Positions 51,492 through 61,848 are shown, numbered from the stretch's first letter. The stretch: 64,000 nucleotides of DNA from Flavobacterium terrae (GCF_900142035.1 NZ_FQZI01000002.1:434001-498000); one strand, 5' to 3'. A program made the numbers and translations. Notes: generated by a model not told the origin, from the sequence alone.

Positions 51492-52262
51492 ATGGAAACC
51501 TACATTATTATATTTCTTTGCATCGCCTCATTTTTAGCAGGATTTATTGATGCTATTGCTGGTGGTGGTGGATTAATTCAAACTCCAATTGCTTTGATTC
51601 TTTTACCTCATCAACCTATAGCTAATTTATCAGGATCTCTCAAAGTTCCTGGTATAACAGGAACGAGTATTGCCTCAATTCAATACTTAAAGAACGTGGA
51701 CATGAATTGGAGATTGTTGTTTATAATGACAATATTTTCATGCTTGAGCGCTTTCTTTGGCTCTTATATTCTTACCATTGTGAACAATGATTTTATGAAG
51801 CCATTATTATTAGTAATCCTAATTTTATTAGCTATTTACACCTTCATAAAAAAAGATTTTGGCAGCCATCAACCTAAAGAAATTTCAAATATTAAAGCTA
51901 TTTTATACGGGATATTAATTAGTGCTTTTATTGGTTTTTATGATGGTTTTATTGGTCCAGGAACAGGTAGCTTTCTTATTGTTGCGTTTATATTTGTACT
52001 TGGATTTGATTTTTTACATGCCTCAGCAAATGCAAAATTGGTAAACATCGCCTCAAACATTGGATCACTAGTCTTATTCATTTCGAAAGGAAAAATTCTA
52101 TGGCTAATGGCTTTACCAATGGCCGTTTGCAACGGTTTTGGGGGATGGTTAGGCGCAAAATTAGCCATTAAAAAAGGAAACGGTTTTATCCGCATCTTTT
52201 TTCTAGTTGTTGTAATTGGCACCTTAATTAGACTAAGTTATGATGTATTTTTAAAGAATTAA
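51492..52262 (+). CDS. Full-length TauE/SafE (TSUP) family membrane transporter
   Basis: Protein of 256 residues with about eight membrane helices. Two internal glycine-rich copies: GFIDAIAGGGGLIQTPIALIL and IGFYDGFIGPGTGSFLIVAFI, typical of two-repeat TSUP proteins. Transports sulfite, sulfonates or similar anions out or in; the substrate is unknown. Start METYII at 51492; the 12 upstream codons fall in the murA terminator. Its stop overlaps that of the DUF5686 gene on the other strand by 4 bp. Confidence 0.9.
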   Translation: METYIIIFLCIASFLAGFIDAIAGGGGLIQTPIALILLPHQPIANLSGSLKVPGITGTSIASIQYLKNVDMNWRLLFIMTIFSCLSAFFGSYILTIVNNDFMKPLLLVILILLAIYTFIKKDFGSHQPKEISNIKAILYGILISAFIGFYDGFIGPGTGSFLIVAFIFVLGFDFLHASANAKLVNIASNIGSLVLFISKGKILWLMALPMAVCNGFGGWLGAKLAIKKGNGFIRIFFLVVVIGTLIRLSYDVFLKN

Positions 52263-54733
52263 TTCAAAGCGTTTAATATTTTCAAGCCAAAAACAATTCC
52301 GTCTCTATGAATTGTACTTTGATATGAACGAACATAATCCAATCTAAACAGCTTAAATTTACCAAAACCTAAATTATCCAATCCAACAGAAAACTCTTGA
52401 TACGGATTAATTCCAGGCAAAGACAAGTTGTGATACCCTAAAATCATATTTACTTTAAGTAGATTAATTAACGGAATTTTATTGGCAATAAACCCTTTGT
52501 CATCATATTCCGCATGCGCTTCAAAAAAAGAATCATTTGTACTGTATTTGTAATACGGCATCATATTAAATACATTCAAATATCTGTCTGATTGACCAAT
52601 ATGTGTTTGATTTCCATTAAAATGCTTATAATCCACAAAAGAAATATTATCTCCATTAAAAAATTTACCAGCTGAAATATTCACACCTAAATTTCCTTTA
52701 TTACCCAAAGGAAAATCATGAGAAACTCTTGAAGCTACATAATCAAAATTATATTGTGATTCGTTTCCAGCAAAGCCTTTTTCATAAGTTAAATAAACAG
52801 TTGGATACTTATCATTAGATAAATTAAACTTTCCATCTGGTCTTGACCAATATTCTTGCGCAAAATTTATCTTCCCTGTGATTCTAGCTTTTATCAAATT
52901 ATGCTTCATGATAATAGGTTTATTGTAATCAAAAGGCAGCAATGGATTGTTAGAAGTATACACTTTGTCTTTCTTCACGACAGTATAATCTGTTGTATTA
53001 AAGAGTGGTTTTCTTTCGGAATATTCCATGTTAGTATAAACCGAAAAACCATTTATAACCTCTTGACTATAGCCTACGTTTATAAAACTCTTATCATAAA
53101 GTTTCATGAAGTTATTCTTAAAGAATAAGGTGCTTACTGTGTTTACAATACTCGAAATTGGATTATTAGCATTGAACTGAACAATATCTCTTCCTCCTGA
53201 AAAACTCAACAACGCATCATTTACATTATTAAACTTTTGTGAATACTCCGCTTTCATCCTGAGTTTTTGTTCTTCTAATCCATAATTAAAAATAATACCC
53301 GCAGATGTATAAGTTCTATTTTCTCTATTATTTTTTAAATAATTGAAACCCGTACTTAAAACATAACCTTGAACAGTATTAAATCGTAAACTTGTTAAAA
53401 CTCCTGAATAACTTAAAGTCCAATCTTTATATGAATTCTTGTAATTATAACCACTAACTACATCAAATAAAGAAAATTTATTATTCTTTCTATCTATAGA
53501 GTCTAAATATTCTTTAGACTGTCTTAATGTTTGAATGCTATCTTTTTTTGTATAGTCTGTACTTTCTTCTAATGTCAATGGAACTGGTCTTATAGAATTC
53601 CAAAAATCATTATCCTTTTTATTAGAATCTTTTTCAAAGCTCAACACTTCTCGTGTAAATGTTTTTTTATCAAATGAAGGCTCAAATTCAAAATTGCTAT
53701 ATACATATGTAAACCTTCCTGAAAGATTTATACCTAATAAACCTGCAACAAAATCAAGACTTTGAGTGTTCTTAGTCCAAATATTATCATTTTTATTATA
53801 ACTAAAACTTTGTTTTAAAATTAAATTATCTAAAGCGGGTGTTTGCATTCTATAGCCTTTAATATTGACATCTACAGCATAAATAGCCCAAGAATCCTCA
53901 ACAATATAAATATAACCTTCAACTACTGGTTCAGTGTCTCTACGTGGTATAACTTTAATTTTATTTACTTGTTGTTTGTCTTCTGTATAAAAACTTCCAT
54001 CAATTTTAAATTTGTAGTACGAAAAAGCATTATCACTTATAGGAGAAATGATATTAACCTGAAATGGTAAATAATTCTCATAAAAATCAAACTCAACACT
54101 TGCTGCATTATTGAAACTAAAACCATTGTTTTTACCAGCTACTTTAGAAGCAAGAATGGTTTCTTTCATTTTATCAGGTTTTTGAAAACTAAGTTTAGAA
54201 ACAGTTTCTGATAAATACAAAATACCTGTTCTAGTTGAATCTAAAGCTCCATCAAAATCGCCTAATTCCTGACCTAAAATCTTTTTAGGAGCATCCTTAA
54301 TTCGCATCAGTCCTCTTGAATAGAAATCTGCTTTATATTTAGCCGTTCTTTCAGAGTTTTCTTTTTTGGCAGCAATTGCGTTACGAATAATTTGCTTAGC
54401 GGGATCTTCTTGATTTGTTACAACAACCTCATTTAATGTGTACTTTTCTTCCACTAGTTTTACATTAAGATCATGAGGAAAGCTATCAATATTGATCGCA
54501 ACCTTTTTAGTCTTGAAACCCAAAAACTGGAAAATTATAGTATACTTCCCTTTTTGCTTTATATTCAACTCATAAAACCCTTTTTCATTTGTCGTAGTAC
54601 TATTATAAGTATTATCTACTAAAACTGTTACTAAAGGAAGAGGTTGATTATTTTCATCTGTTACCAAACCTTTTATTTGAGAATTTGATACAATAGAAAT
54701 CAATAGAAAGGCAAAAAGAAAGAAATTTTTCAT
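52259..54733 (-). CDS. DUF5686 outer-membrane protein with carboxypeptidase-like N-domain
   Basis: Exported protein of 824 residues. Signal peptide (1-18), CarboxypepD_reg-like domain (IKGLVTDENNQPLPLVTVLVDN to ~105), then the DUF5686 family region (ADFYSRGLMRIKDAPKKILGQELGDFDGALDSTRTGILYLSETVSKLSF), ending in a beta-barrel-like C-terminus (RDGIVFGLKILNALN). It lacks a TonB plug, so it is not a TonB receptor; outer-membrane barrel function is unknown. In Bacteroidota it is a conserved core family. Monocistronic, convergent with the TauE gene. Confidence 0.9.
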   Translation of the reverse strand: MKNFFLFAFLLISIVSNSQIKGLVTDENNQPLPLVTVLVDNTYNSTTTNEKGFYELNIKQKGKYTIIFQFLGFKTKKVAINIDSFPHDLNVKLVEEKYTLNEVVVTNQEDPAKQIIRNAIAAKKENSERTAKYKADFYSRGLMRIKDAPKKILGQELGDFDGALDSTRTGILYLSETVSKLSFQKPDKMKETILASKVAGKNNGFSFNNAASVEFDFYENYLPFQVNIISPISDNAFSYYKFKIDGSFYTEDKQQVNKIKVIPRRDTEPVVEGYIYIVEDSWAIYAVDVNIKGYRMQTPALDNLILKQSFSYNKNDNIWTKNTQSLDFVAGLLGINLSGRFTYVYSNFEFEPSFDKKTFTREVLSFEKDSNKKDNDFWNSIRPVPLTLEESTDYTKKDSIQTLRQSKEYLDSIDRKNNKFSLFDVVSGYNYKNSYKDWTLSYSGVLTSLRFNTVQGYVLSTGFNYLKNNRENRTYTSAGIIFNYGLEEQKLRMKAEYSQKFNNVNDALLSFSGGRDIVQFNANNPISSIVNTVSTLFFKNNFMKLYDKSFINVGYSQEVINGFSVYTNMEYSERKPLFNTTDYTVVKKDKVYTSNNPLLPFDYNKPIIMKHNLIKARITGKINFAQEYWSRPDGKFNLSNDKYPTVYLTYEKGFAGNESQYNFDYVASRVSHDFPLGNKGNLGVNISAGKFFNGDNISFVDYKHFNGNQTHIGQSDRYLNVFNMMPYYKYSTNDSFFEAHAEYDDKGFIANKIPLINLLKVNMILGYHNLSLPGINPYQEFSVGLDNLGFGKFKLFRLDYVRSYQSTIHRDGIVFGLKILNALN

Positions 54734-54777
54734 TTGGTTTTTTCTTAATAGACGTAATTAAACAAGAAATGGTTGCT

Positions 54778-55191
54778 TTACAAAAAAGATTGAATGGCCA
54801 ATTCATAACTTTGAAGACCAAAACCAATAATTACTCCTTTTGCATTAGGCGCAATATAAGATTGATGTCTAAAAGATTCTCTAGAAAAAGTATTAGAGAT
54901 ATGAACTTCTATAACTGGAGTAACAATTGCTTTTATACAATCGCCTATTCCAATAGATGTATGGGTATAAGCTCCAGCATTTAAAATAATTCCGTCATAA
55001 CTAAAACCTACTTCTTGTAGTTTGTTAATAATTTCACCTTCAATGTTACTTTGAAAGTATTCCAAATCGACATTTAAATATTTAGTTTTTAAAGAATCAA
55101 AAAAAAAATCAAAATCTTGATTACCATAAACACTAGGCTCTCTCTTTCCCAGTAAGTTTAAATTTGGGCCATTTATAATAAGTACTTTCAC
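54778..55191 (-). CDS. aroQ: 3-dehydroquinate dehydratase, type II
   Basis: Shikimate pathway enzyme of 137 residues; dehydrates 3-dehydroquinate by trans elimination, as a dodecamer. MKVLIINGPNLNLLGKREPSVYG (catalytic Arg and Tyr), then NIEGEIINKLQEVG, LNAGAYTHTSIGIGDCI, VIEVHISNTFSRESFRH (catalytic His) and APNAKGVIIGFG. Complete, with usual length and no fusion. Confidence 0.97.
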   Translation of the reverse strand: MKVLIINGPNLNLLGKREPSVYGNQDFDFFFDSLKTKYLNVDLEYFQSNIEGEIINKLQEVGFSYDGIILNAGAYTHTSIGIGDCIKAIVTPVIEVHISNTFSRESFRHQSYIAPNAKGVIIGFGLQSYELAIQSFL

Positions 55192-55495
55192 ATCAAATAA
55201 TTTGAGTAAATATAAGGGTTTATTGACAAATATCTATACTATGACAGAATAGAATCCATTATCTTTTTAAACAAAAAAAGATAATCAACAAACATACTTT
55301 AGGAGCTTTTCCTACAAAAAACAACTTAAAACACACTTTAAAAAGTAAGAAAAAAACGTTCTAAAAGCCATGTTTTAGAGCATAAAACATTAATTAACAA
55401 TTAAATAAAAATTGTTAATAACTATTTTATTAAGCTTACATTCGAAATTTATTAAATTATAATTTCACACTGTTAATTTTAAATTTAAAAAACAA
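55192..55495. other. Intergenic region between aroQ and the outer-membrane protein gene
   Basis: No gene seen. It is AT-rich. A near-consensus -7 box, TACATTCG (55437-55444), lies about 50 bp before the ATG at 55496 and may serve it. A 9-bp inverted repeat, ttaacaatt (55394-55402) with aattgttaa (55410-55418), lies just upstream. aroQ must be driven from the other side, but no clean box was found. Confidence 0.5.
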
Positions 55496-56104
55496 ATGAA
55501 AAAAGTATTAATGACTGCAGTAGCATTATTTGCTTTCGGTTTTGCTAATGCACAAGAATCAACAGGAGAAGGTTTCTCTAAAGGTAATGTTTTCGTTTCA
55601 GGATCAGTTGGATTTGGAACAGAATCAACTGGAGATGAAAAAATGAATGAATTTAATTTTTCACCAAAAGGAGCTTATTTTGTTACTGATAATATAGCAG
55701 TAGGACTTGCTTTAGGTCTTTCTTCTACTAAAACAGAAGACGCATCTCCTGTAGAAGAAACTAACACTAAATTTTCAGCTGGTGTATTTGGAAGATACTA
55801 CTTTACTCCTGCTTCAAAATTTTCAATTTTTGGGCAATTAGGTGTTAACATGAATTCATATAAAGATGAGACTAAAAACACAGCTTCAGGAGTAACAGTA
55901 AGTACTGAAGGAAATGGATTTGATGTTATGTTATCTCCAGGTGTTAGCTATTTCTTATCTAACCATTTCGCTATTGAAGCTTCATTTGGTGCTTTAGGAT
56001 ACGAAACTACAAAGCCTGATGCTGATGGTGCAGAATCAACTGATAAATTTGGTTTAGAACTTAACTTAAGCTCAATTAACTTTGGTTTAGTTTACAAATT
56101 CTAA
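55496..56104 (+). CDS. Outer-membrane beta-barrel protein
   Basis: Porin-like barrel of 202 residues. Signal peptide (MKKVLMTAVALFAFGFANAQ), then amphipathic strands VFVSGSVGFGT, FNFSPKGAYFVTDNIAVGLALGLSST, FSAGVFGRYYFTP, FSIFGQLGVNM, VMLSPGVSYFLSNHFAIEASFGALGY and terminal NFGLVYKF ending in Phe. This fits the OmpA-like/OMP_b-brl fold. Probably abundant, given the long AT-rich leader. A strong terminator follows. Confidence 0.9.
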   Translation: MKKVLMTAVALFAFGFANAQESTGEGFSKGNVFVSGSVGFGTESTGDEKMNEFNFSPKGAYFVTDNIAVGLALGLSSTKTEDASPVEETNTKFSAGVFGRYYFTPASKFSIFGQLGVNMNSYKDETKNTASGVTVSTEGNGFDVMLSPGVSYFLSNHFAIEASFGALGYETTKPDADGAESTDKFGLELNLSSINFGLVYKF

Positions 56105-56122
56105 TCAGTATAATAGATTATA

Positions 56123-56153
56123 AAAAAACCACGCTCAAAAAGCGTGGTTTTTT
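56123..56153. terminator. Bidirectional terminator between two outer-membrane protein genes
   Basis: A 13-bp stem, aaaaaaccacgct (56123-56135) with agcgtggtttttt (56141-56153), and a CAAAA loop. Confidence 0.9.
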
Positions 56154-56170
56154 ATTTATAAGAAATCATA

Positions 56171-56767
56171 TTACATTTTAAATCCAATACCTGCTTGGAT
56201 TACCATATTTTTAGAACCCGTGTCCTTAACCACTTCATTTAAACTCTGAGTAAAACGACCAAAGATAAAAGCTCCACCAGAAAAATTTAAAGAAATACCT
56301 CCAGCAATTGCGGTATCAAAGCTATTAACATCATTTTGATCAGAAACATTATTGTCTGATTCTACTTTTTCTGAGACTTTCATTCCAAACTGTGGACCAG
56401 CTTCTATAGCAAAAACATTTCCTAATTTTAATTTTGCTAAAACAGGTACATTAATGTAATCTATTTTATAAGTTACTTTATACGAATTACCAAAAATAGG
56501 CTTGATGGTATTTTCAAATCCTTGTCTAGAGTAAAGCAACTCAGGCTGAAGTGATAAAACTTTAGGCACTAAAGGCACTTCTCCCATAAAACCAAAATGA
56601 AAACTTGTTCTTGGATCTGGCCCTTCATCAAAATCTCCCTTAGACACAGTAGCATAGTTAAGTCCCCCTTTAATACCAAAACTTGAACCGCCTCCATCTT
56701 GCGCAAAAACATTACTCGATAATGTCAATAAAAAAACTCCTAATGTTAAATTTTTAATTAATTTCAT
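56171..56767 (-). CDS. Porin family (PorT-like) outer-membrane protein
   Basis: Outer-membrane beta-barrel of 198 residues. Signal peptide (to FAQ, about 22), then SFGIKGGLNYATVS, VPLVPKVLSLQPELLYSRQGFEN, YINVPVLAKLKLGNVFAIEAGPQFGMKVS and MVIQAGIGFKM, typical of the PorT/OMP_b-brl_2 family. It is a general porin-like member; the ligand is unknown. Convergent with the barrel gene at 55496 and divergent from xerD. Confidence 0.9.
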   Translation of the reverse strand: MKLIKNLTLGVFLLTLSSNVFAQDGGGSSFGIKGGLNYATVSKGDFDEGPDPRTSFHFGFMGEVPLVPKVLSLQPELLYSRQGFENTIKPIFGNSYKVTYKIDYINVPVLAKLKLGNVFAIEAGPQFGMKVSEKVESDNNVSDQNDVNSFDTAIAGGISLNFSGGAFIFGRFTQSLNEVVKDTGSKNMVIQAGIGFKM

Positions 56768-56829
56768 ATCCGAAAAGTTTTAGTTTATAAATATTGAACG
56801 CTAAAATTTTTAAAAAATTATATTTTGTA

Positions 56830-57735
56830 ATGAACAACAATTGGACCAAATTTATTAAGAATTTTCAATCTTACCTAAAAATCGAACGTGGTTTATCTCA
56901 AAATTCTATTGACAATTACACTCTTGATATTGAAAAATTAAGTTTTTATTTAACTGAAAATCAAATAGACAAAACACCAATCACAATTACCGAAGAAGTT
57001 GTCCAAGAGTTCATTTATGATGTATCTAAAAAAGTGAATCCTAGAAGTCAAGCAAGAATAATTTCTGGATTGAAAAGTTTTTTTAATTATTTAATTTTTG
57101 AAGATTACAGACCAGATAACCCACTAGAATTAATCGAAGCTCCTCGATTAGGCAGAAAACTTCCAGACACCCTAAACATAAAAGACATAGACAACTTAAT
57201 AAATGCAATTGACTTATCAAGCAATGAAGGAGAGCGTAATAGAGCTATGCTTGAAACATTATATGGTTGCGGACTTCGGGTTTCTGAATTGGTTTCTGTT
57301 AAAATATCAGACTTGTTTTTTGATGAAGGTTTTATAAAAATAACAGGAAAAGGGAATAAGCAACGATTTGTACCTATTAGCCCTTTAACTCAAAAATATA
57401 TTGAGATTTATAAAAATGAAGTTCGTCCTCATTTACCAATTCAAAAAGAATTTAGCGATACTTTGTTTTTAAATAGAAGAGGTAAACAGCTTACTAGAGC
57501 TATGATTTTTACTATTATTAAAGATTTAGCAAAAAAAATAAACCTCAACAAAACTATAAGTCCACACACCTTTCGCCATTCATTTGCTACACATTTATTA
57601 GAAAACGGTGCCGATTTACGTTCGATTCAACTAATGCTTGGACATGAATCGATTACAACAACAGAAATTTACATGCATGTTGATCGAAAACATTTAAACC
57701 AAGTAATGCAGACTTTTCACCCCAGAAATAAATAA
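56830..57735 (+). CDS. xerD: Tyrosine recombinase XerD
   Basis: Chromosome-dimer resolution recombinase of 301 residues acting with XerC at dif. N-domain FQSYLKIERGLSQNSIDNY, then catalytic residues: Arg in GCGLRVSELVS, Lys in GKGNKQRFVP, HxxR in HTFRHSFATHLLENGADLR, His in LMLGHESITTT and Tyr in EIYMHVD. Clearly distinct from the island integrase (length, sequence). ATG 56830 is chosen over the upstream start at 56794, whose 12 codons are not XerD-like. Confidence 0.93.
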   Translation: MNNNWTKFIKNFQSYLKIERGLSQNSIDNYTLDIEKLSFYLTENQIDKTPITITEEVVQEFIYDVSKKVNPRSQARIISGLKSFFNYLIFEDYRPDNPLELIEAPRLGRKLPDTLNIKDIDNLINAIDLSSNEGERNRAMLETLYGCGLRVSELVSVKISDLFFDEGFIKITGKGNKQRFVPISPLTQKYIEIYKNEVRPHLPIQKEFSDTLFLNRRGKQLTRAMIFTIIKDLAKKINLNKTISPHTFRHSFATHLLENGADLRSIQLMLGHESITTTEIYMHVDRKHLNQVMQTFHPRNK

Positions 57736-57758
57736 AAAATCCTTCTTTCGAAGGATTT
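57735..57758. terminator. Terminator between xerD and hisS
   Basis: A 9-bp stem, aaatccttc (57737-57745) with gaaggattt (57750-57758); weaker T-run on either side. Confidence 0.7.
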
Positions 57759-57761
57759 AAT

Positions 57762-59186
57762 TTATTGTAAAATATTTTGTAATGATTCAAAATCTAAGGT
57801 TTGCTGTTCTCCTGATGCCAAATTTTTTAAATTATAAACATTATTCTTAAGTTCCTCTCCTCCTACTATAATCGCATAAGAAATTCCTCTTTTATCAGCA
57901 TACTGAAATTGTTTACCAATTTTAGCATTATCTGGATACATTTCTACTTTAATTCCAGCTGCACGTAATTTTGAAATAGCTTTCATAGCATATTTGGCTT
58001 CTGATTCTCCAAAATTCAAGAAAATAGCTTTTGAAGTAGAAGTTACTGTTTCAGGAAACAATCCTAATTCTTCTACAACTAAATAAATTCTATCTAAACC
58101 AAAAGAAATTCCCACTCCGCTCATATTTTTCAAACCGAAAATTCCAGTTAAATCATCATAACGGCCACCACCACCAATAGATCCCATTGAAACTCCTTCT
58201 GGAGCAGAAACTTCAAAAATAGCACCAGTATAATAATTAAGTCCTCTTGCTAAAGTAACATCCAAATCTAGTTTTGAATCCTTTAATCCTATTTCAAGAA
58301 CATTTTCGCATATAAAACGCAACTCCTCTACTCCTTTTAGACCTTCTTGAGAACCTGCTAACAATTGTGATAATTTTTCGAGTTTTTCGGCAGTAGTCCC
58401 CGTGAAGTTAAATAGCGGTTGAACTTTCACGATCGCTTCTTCAGAAATACCTTTTTCAAGCATTTCTTTCTTAACTCCATCTTCTCCAATCTTATCTAAC
58501 TTATCAAGTGCAACTGTAAAATCGATTAACTTATCCGATGCTCCAATAACTTCAGCAATTCCAGATAATATTTTACGGTTATTTATTTTAATGGTAACTC
58601 CTTTTAATCCTAAATCAAAAAAAACAGAGTCATACAATTGAACCAATTCTACTTCTTGCCATAACGATGTAGAGCCTACAACATCAGCATCGCACTGATA
58701 AAACTCTCTAAAACGCCCTTTCTGAGGTCTATCTGCTCTCCATACCGGTTGGATTTGATAGCGTTTAAAAGGAAACTCAATTTCATTTTGGTGTTGTACC
58801 ACATAACGCGCAAAAGGCACTGTTAAATCGTAACGAAGTGCTTTTTCTGAAATCTTATTAGTGAACTGATTTAGTTGAACCAATTCTTCTACCGAAATTG
58901 TTTCAGCTGAATTTACTTGTAACGATTCAATTGATCTTGGCAACTCAATTTTTTGCTTATTAAAAAAATAATTTCCTGAATTTAAAATCTTAAAAATCAA
59001 TCGATCACCTTCTTCTCCATATTTACCCATCAACGTTTCTGAGTTTTCAAAAGTTGGCGTTTCGATAGGCTGATAACCAAATCTCTCAAAATGGGCACGT
59101 ATTGTATTAAAAATATAATTACGCTTTGCCACTTCAATAGGAGAAAAATCTCTGGTTCCTTTAGGAATACTTGGTTTTTGTGCCAT
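57762..59186 (-). CDS. hisS: Histidyl-tRNA synthetase
   Basis: Class II synthetase charging tRNA-His, 474 residues. Motif 1 region [59 protein letters not shown], motif 2 [24 protein letters not shown], and HisA motifs [15 protein letters not shown] and [17 protein letters not shown]; anticodon domain from about 375 ([36 protein letters not shown]). Somewhat longer than the E. coli enzyme (424), as normal in Bacteroidota. Confidence 0.97.
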   Translation of the reverse strand: MAQKPSIPKGTRDFSPIEVAKRNYIFNTIRAHFERFGYQPIETPTFENSETLMGKYGEEGDRLIFKILNSGNYFFNKQKIELPRSIESLQVNSAETISVEELVQLNQFTNKISEKALRYDLTVPFARYVVQHQNEIEFPFKRYQIQPVWRADRPQKGRFREFYQCDADVVGSTSLWQEVELVQLYDSVFFDLGLKGVTIKINNRKILSGIAEVIGASDKLIDFTVALDKLDKIGEDGVKKEMLEKGISEEAIVKVQPLFNFTGTTAEKLEKLSQLLAGSQEGLKGVEELRFICENVLEIGLKDSKLDLDVTLARGLNYYTGAIFEVSAPEGVSMGSIGGGGRYDDLTGIFGLKNMSGVGISFGLDRIYLVVEELGLFPETVTSTSKAIFLNFGESEAKYAMKAISKLRAAGIKVEMYPDNAKIGKQFQYADKRGISYAIIVGGEELKNNVYNLKNLASGEQQTLDFESLQNILQ

Positions 59187-59340
59187 TTTTAAAAATTATG
59201 AGTTATAAATTTTCGGTTATGAAATATCGGTTAAAGAAAACCTCCATCATAAAAGAAGTGCAAATATCTTACATTTTGAAAGAATACTAAAATTTTAAAA
59301 AGAATTGTAACAAAAAACATACTTTAATGACTTATTAGCC

Positions 59341-60582
59341 ATGATAGGATTGTTTAGAGAGAATGTAAAAATCGCAATGGGTTCTATAAGAACTCAGTTA
59401 TTGCGTACCATTTTAACCGTACTTATTATTGGTATTGGTATTATGGCTCTGGTTGGTATCTTAACTGTTGTTTCGGCACTCGAAAACACCATTTCGAAAG
59501 ATTTTGCCTCTATGGGTGCCAATACATTTACCCTAAACCAATACGACAACTTAACTCGCAGCGAAGGAAACGGAGAGGTTAAAAAAATAAACCCTATCAT
59601 ATCCTATCCCGAAGCAGTTGCCTTTAAAAAGAACTACAACTATCCGTTTGCACATACATCGGTTTCATTTACTGCCACAGCAAATGCAGAAGTTAAATTT
59701 GAAAGCAAAAAGACTGATCCTGAGGTTTCGGTACTTGGTGTAGATGATTACTATACAGTCAATTCTGGATTAGAAGTTGTTAAAGGAAGAAATTTTACGG
59801 GCTTTGATATCGAAAACAACAATTATGTTTGTGTTCTTGGTGCCGATTTTGAAAAAGAACTTTTATCTGATGTTAATCCTATTGACAAAACAATATCTAT
59901 TAGAGGAGCTAAATTTAAAGTTATAGGAGTATTAAAGGAAAAAGGATCAACTTTTGGAAAAAGTCAAGACCTAAGGGTTTTAATACCAATTCAAGTCGCA
60001 AGAACGCTTTTTACAGCACCCAACATTAATTACTCAACCAGCGTTATGATTGAGAAAAAAGAATTACTGGATGAAGCTGTTGATAATGCAACCATTGCCA
60101 TGCGTAAGGTAAGAAAATTAAGCCCTATTGAAGACAATAACTTTGGAGTATCAAGGAGTGACGACCTAATTAATAAGATTTTAGGGATCACTCAATATTT
60201 AGGAATTTCTGCTTGGATCATTGGAGTTATTACCATTTTTGGTTCTACTATAGCCTTAATGAATATCATGTTGGTATCAGTTACCGAAAGAACTCGTGAA
60301 ATAGGTACTAGAAAAGCCTTAGGTGCTAAAAGAAGTACTATTGCCATGCAGTTTTTTATGGAAACTTTGGTTATTGGTCAATTGGGTGGCTTAGTTGGAA
60401 CTTTGCTTGGAATACTTATAGGTTTTGGATTTGCATCCTTGTTAGACTTTAAATTTGTTATTCCTTGGTTAGCCATAACCTCTGCTTTTTTAGTATGTTT
60501 TCTTGTTGCTATAATTTCAGGGTTGTATCCCGCTTTAAAAGCCGCAAAACTGGATCCTATAGAAGCATTGCGTTACGAATAA
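59341..60582 (+). CDS. ABC transporter permease (MacB/FtsX type)
   Basis: Inner-membrane permease of 413 residues. N-terminal helix (~20-45, TQLLRTILTVLIIGIGIMALVGILT), a large periplasmic MacB_PCD domain (~50-285), and three C-terminal FtsX helices with the conserved VTERTREIGTRKALGAKR between. No ATPase gene is adjacent; it would need a MacB-like ATPase elsewhere. Mechanotransmission or macrolide/lipoprotein export are family roles; which applies is unknown. A small gene follows 11 bp later. Confidence 0.92.
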   Translation: MIGLFRENVKIAMGSIRTQLLRTILTVLIIGIGIMALVGILTVVSALENTISKDFASMGANTFTLNQYDNLTRSEGNGEVKKINPIISYPEAVAFKKNYNYPFAHTSVSFTATANAEVKFESKKTDPEVSVLGVDDYYTVNSGLEVVKGRNFTGFDIENNNYVCVLGADFEKELLSDVNPIDKTISIRGAKFKVIGVLKEKGSTFGKSQDLRVLIPIQVARTLFTAPNINYSTSVMIEKKELLDEAVDNATIAMRKVRKLSPIEDNNFGVSRSDDLINKILGITQYLGISAWIIGVITIFGSTIALMNIMLVSVTERTREIGTRKALGAKRSTIAMQFFMETLVIGQLGGLVGTLLGILIGFGFASLLDFKFVIPWLAITSAFLVCFLVAIISGLYPALKAAKLDPIEALRYE

Positions 60583-60593
60583 TTAACACCAAA

Positions 60594-61010
60594 ATGAAAC
60601 AAAAAGATTACGTTGAAAAAGAGATAGAAAAACTTAGTTTAATACTTAAAAAACTACTCTCTGTAATTATTAAAAGTAATAAAACTGAATCTTCAAATCA
60701 CCTGGCAGATGAAGTTAATGCCACATTAATAGACAAATTTAATTTAAGCAATATTGAATTTGAAGAACTAAATTCAGATGACTTAATCCAAATCCTTATT
60801 GAGGAAAAAAAGATTAGTTCTTTACACTTGGAAGATTTAGCGAATATATTTTATAATCTGGCTAAAACATCAACAAAGAATTCAAAAAAAAATAAAAGCA
60901 CTTTAAAAAACTGCTTGACCATTTACAATCACTTAGAAAAATCAGAAGGTATTTTCTCTTTCGAAAGGAATCAAAAAATCAATGAGATTAAACACTTAAT
61001 AACCCTTTAA
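60594..61010 (+). CDS. Hypothetical helical protein
   Basis: Protein of 138 residues, all-helical, very charged, without signal or membrane segment (MKQKDYVEKEIEKLSLILKKLLSVIIKSN; EEKKISSLHLEDLANIFYNLAK). Resembles the DUF6483-like small Bacteroidota proteins next to permeases only in general form; I do not recognise it. Starts 11 bp after the permease. Its 3' end overlaps the prmC 3' end on the other strand by 23 bp, so any change in one affects both. Confidence 0.7.
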   Translation: MKQKDYVEKEIEKLSLILKKLLSVIIKSNKTESSNHLADEVNATLIDKFNLSNIEFEELNSDDLIQILIEEKKISSLHLEDLANIFYNLAKTSTKNSKKNKSTLKNCLTIYNHLEKSEGIFSFERNQKINEIKHLITL

Positions 61011-61848
61011 TCATTCGGTCATTACCATAAATATCTTTTTTAAGCTCTATGTCCGAAAAGTTATAATCCTGAAGAAGTCTAATCATTTCTTTTCCTAAAT
61101 ACTGATTGATTTCGAAAAACAACATACCTCTATCTGAAAGATTTTTTTTAGCCAATTGGGTTATTTTTCTGTAAAACAATAATGGATCATTATCTTCTAC
61201 AAACAGAGCTAAATGCGGTTCAAAGTCTAACACATTCTTTTTAATTTCTTGTTTTTCAAGATTACGAACATAAGGAGGGTTAGAAACAATTATATGAAAT
61301 TCGCGCAACAAATCTTCGGTTTCTAATATACTTTGGCTCAAAAAAGTAACAGATACATTATTCCTATTGGCATTTTTATGAGCAATCTCTAAAGCCTTTT
61401 CAGAAACATCTAGCGCATAAACTTCAGCATTTGTTAAATTCTTGGCTAATGAAACGGCAATACATCCAGTTCCGGTACCAATATCTAAAATTTTAATTTT
61501 CTCTATTTTAAACTTTTCATTTGCGCATTGGATAATCCAATCCACTAATTCTTCGGTTTCTGGCCTTGGAATTAAAGTATTCTCGTTTACATAAAAAGGC
61601 AATCCAAAAAACTCTGTTTCCCCTAAAATATATTGTATTGGTTTTTCTTCTTTAAGTTGAGATAAAACAGTTTCCCATTGAAAAAGCTGCATAGCATCAA
61701 GTTCTAAAGCATCGTTTAGCACTAAATCGACTCTTTTCATTTGATGAAAAGCTTCCAACACTATATAGAAAAAACTATCAATTTCTTGAGAATCATAAAT
61801 TCCTGACAACTCATTAGCAAACTGAATTTTATACTCTTTTAAAAACAT
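60988..61848 (-). CDS. prmC: Peptide chain release factor N5-glutamine methyltransferase
   Basis: SAM-dependent methyltransferase (HemK) that methylates the GGQ glutamine of release factors. 286 residues: N-terminal helical domain (LVLNDALELDAMQLFQWETVL), ETEFFGLPFYVNENTLIPRPETEELVDWI, SAM loop ILDIGTGTGCIAVSLAKN, and the catalytic NPPYVR. ATG at 61848 directly follows the GNAT stop (no gap), so both are co-transcribed. Its 3' end overlaps the opposite-strand gene by 23 bp. Confidence 0.95.
   Translation of the reverse strand: MFLKEYKIQFANELSGIYDSQEIDSFFYIVLEAFHQMKRVDLVLNDALELDAMQLFQWETVLSQLKEEKPIQYILGETEFFGLPFYVNENTLIPRPETEELVDWIIQCANEKFKIEKIKILDIGTGTGCIAVSLAKNLTNAEVYALDVSEKALEIAHKNANRNNVSVTFLSQSILETEDLLREFHIIVSNPPYVRNLEKQEIKKNVLDFEPHLALFVEDNDPLLFYRKITQLAKKNLSDRGMLFFEINQYLGKEMIRLLQDYNFSDIELKKDIYGNDRMIKGLLSV

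Noticed and set aside
60465..60593. N-terminal extension of the hypothetical gene at 60594 into the permease gene
   Set aside because: The extension is antitypical (Cys/Phe-rich) and lies in the coding sequence of the permease; the ATG 11 bp after the permease stop is the natural start.
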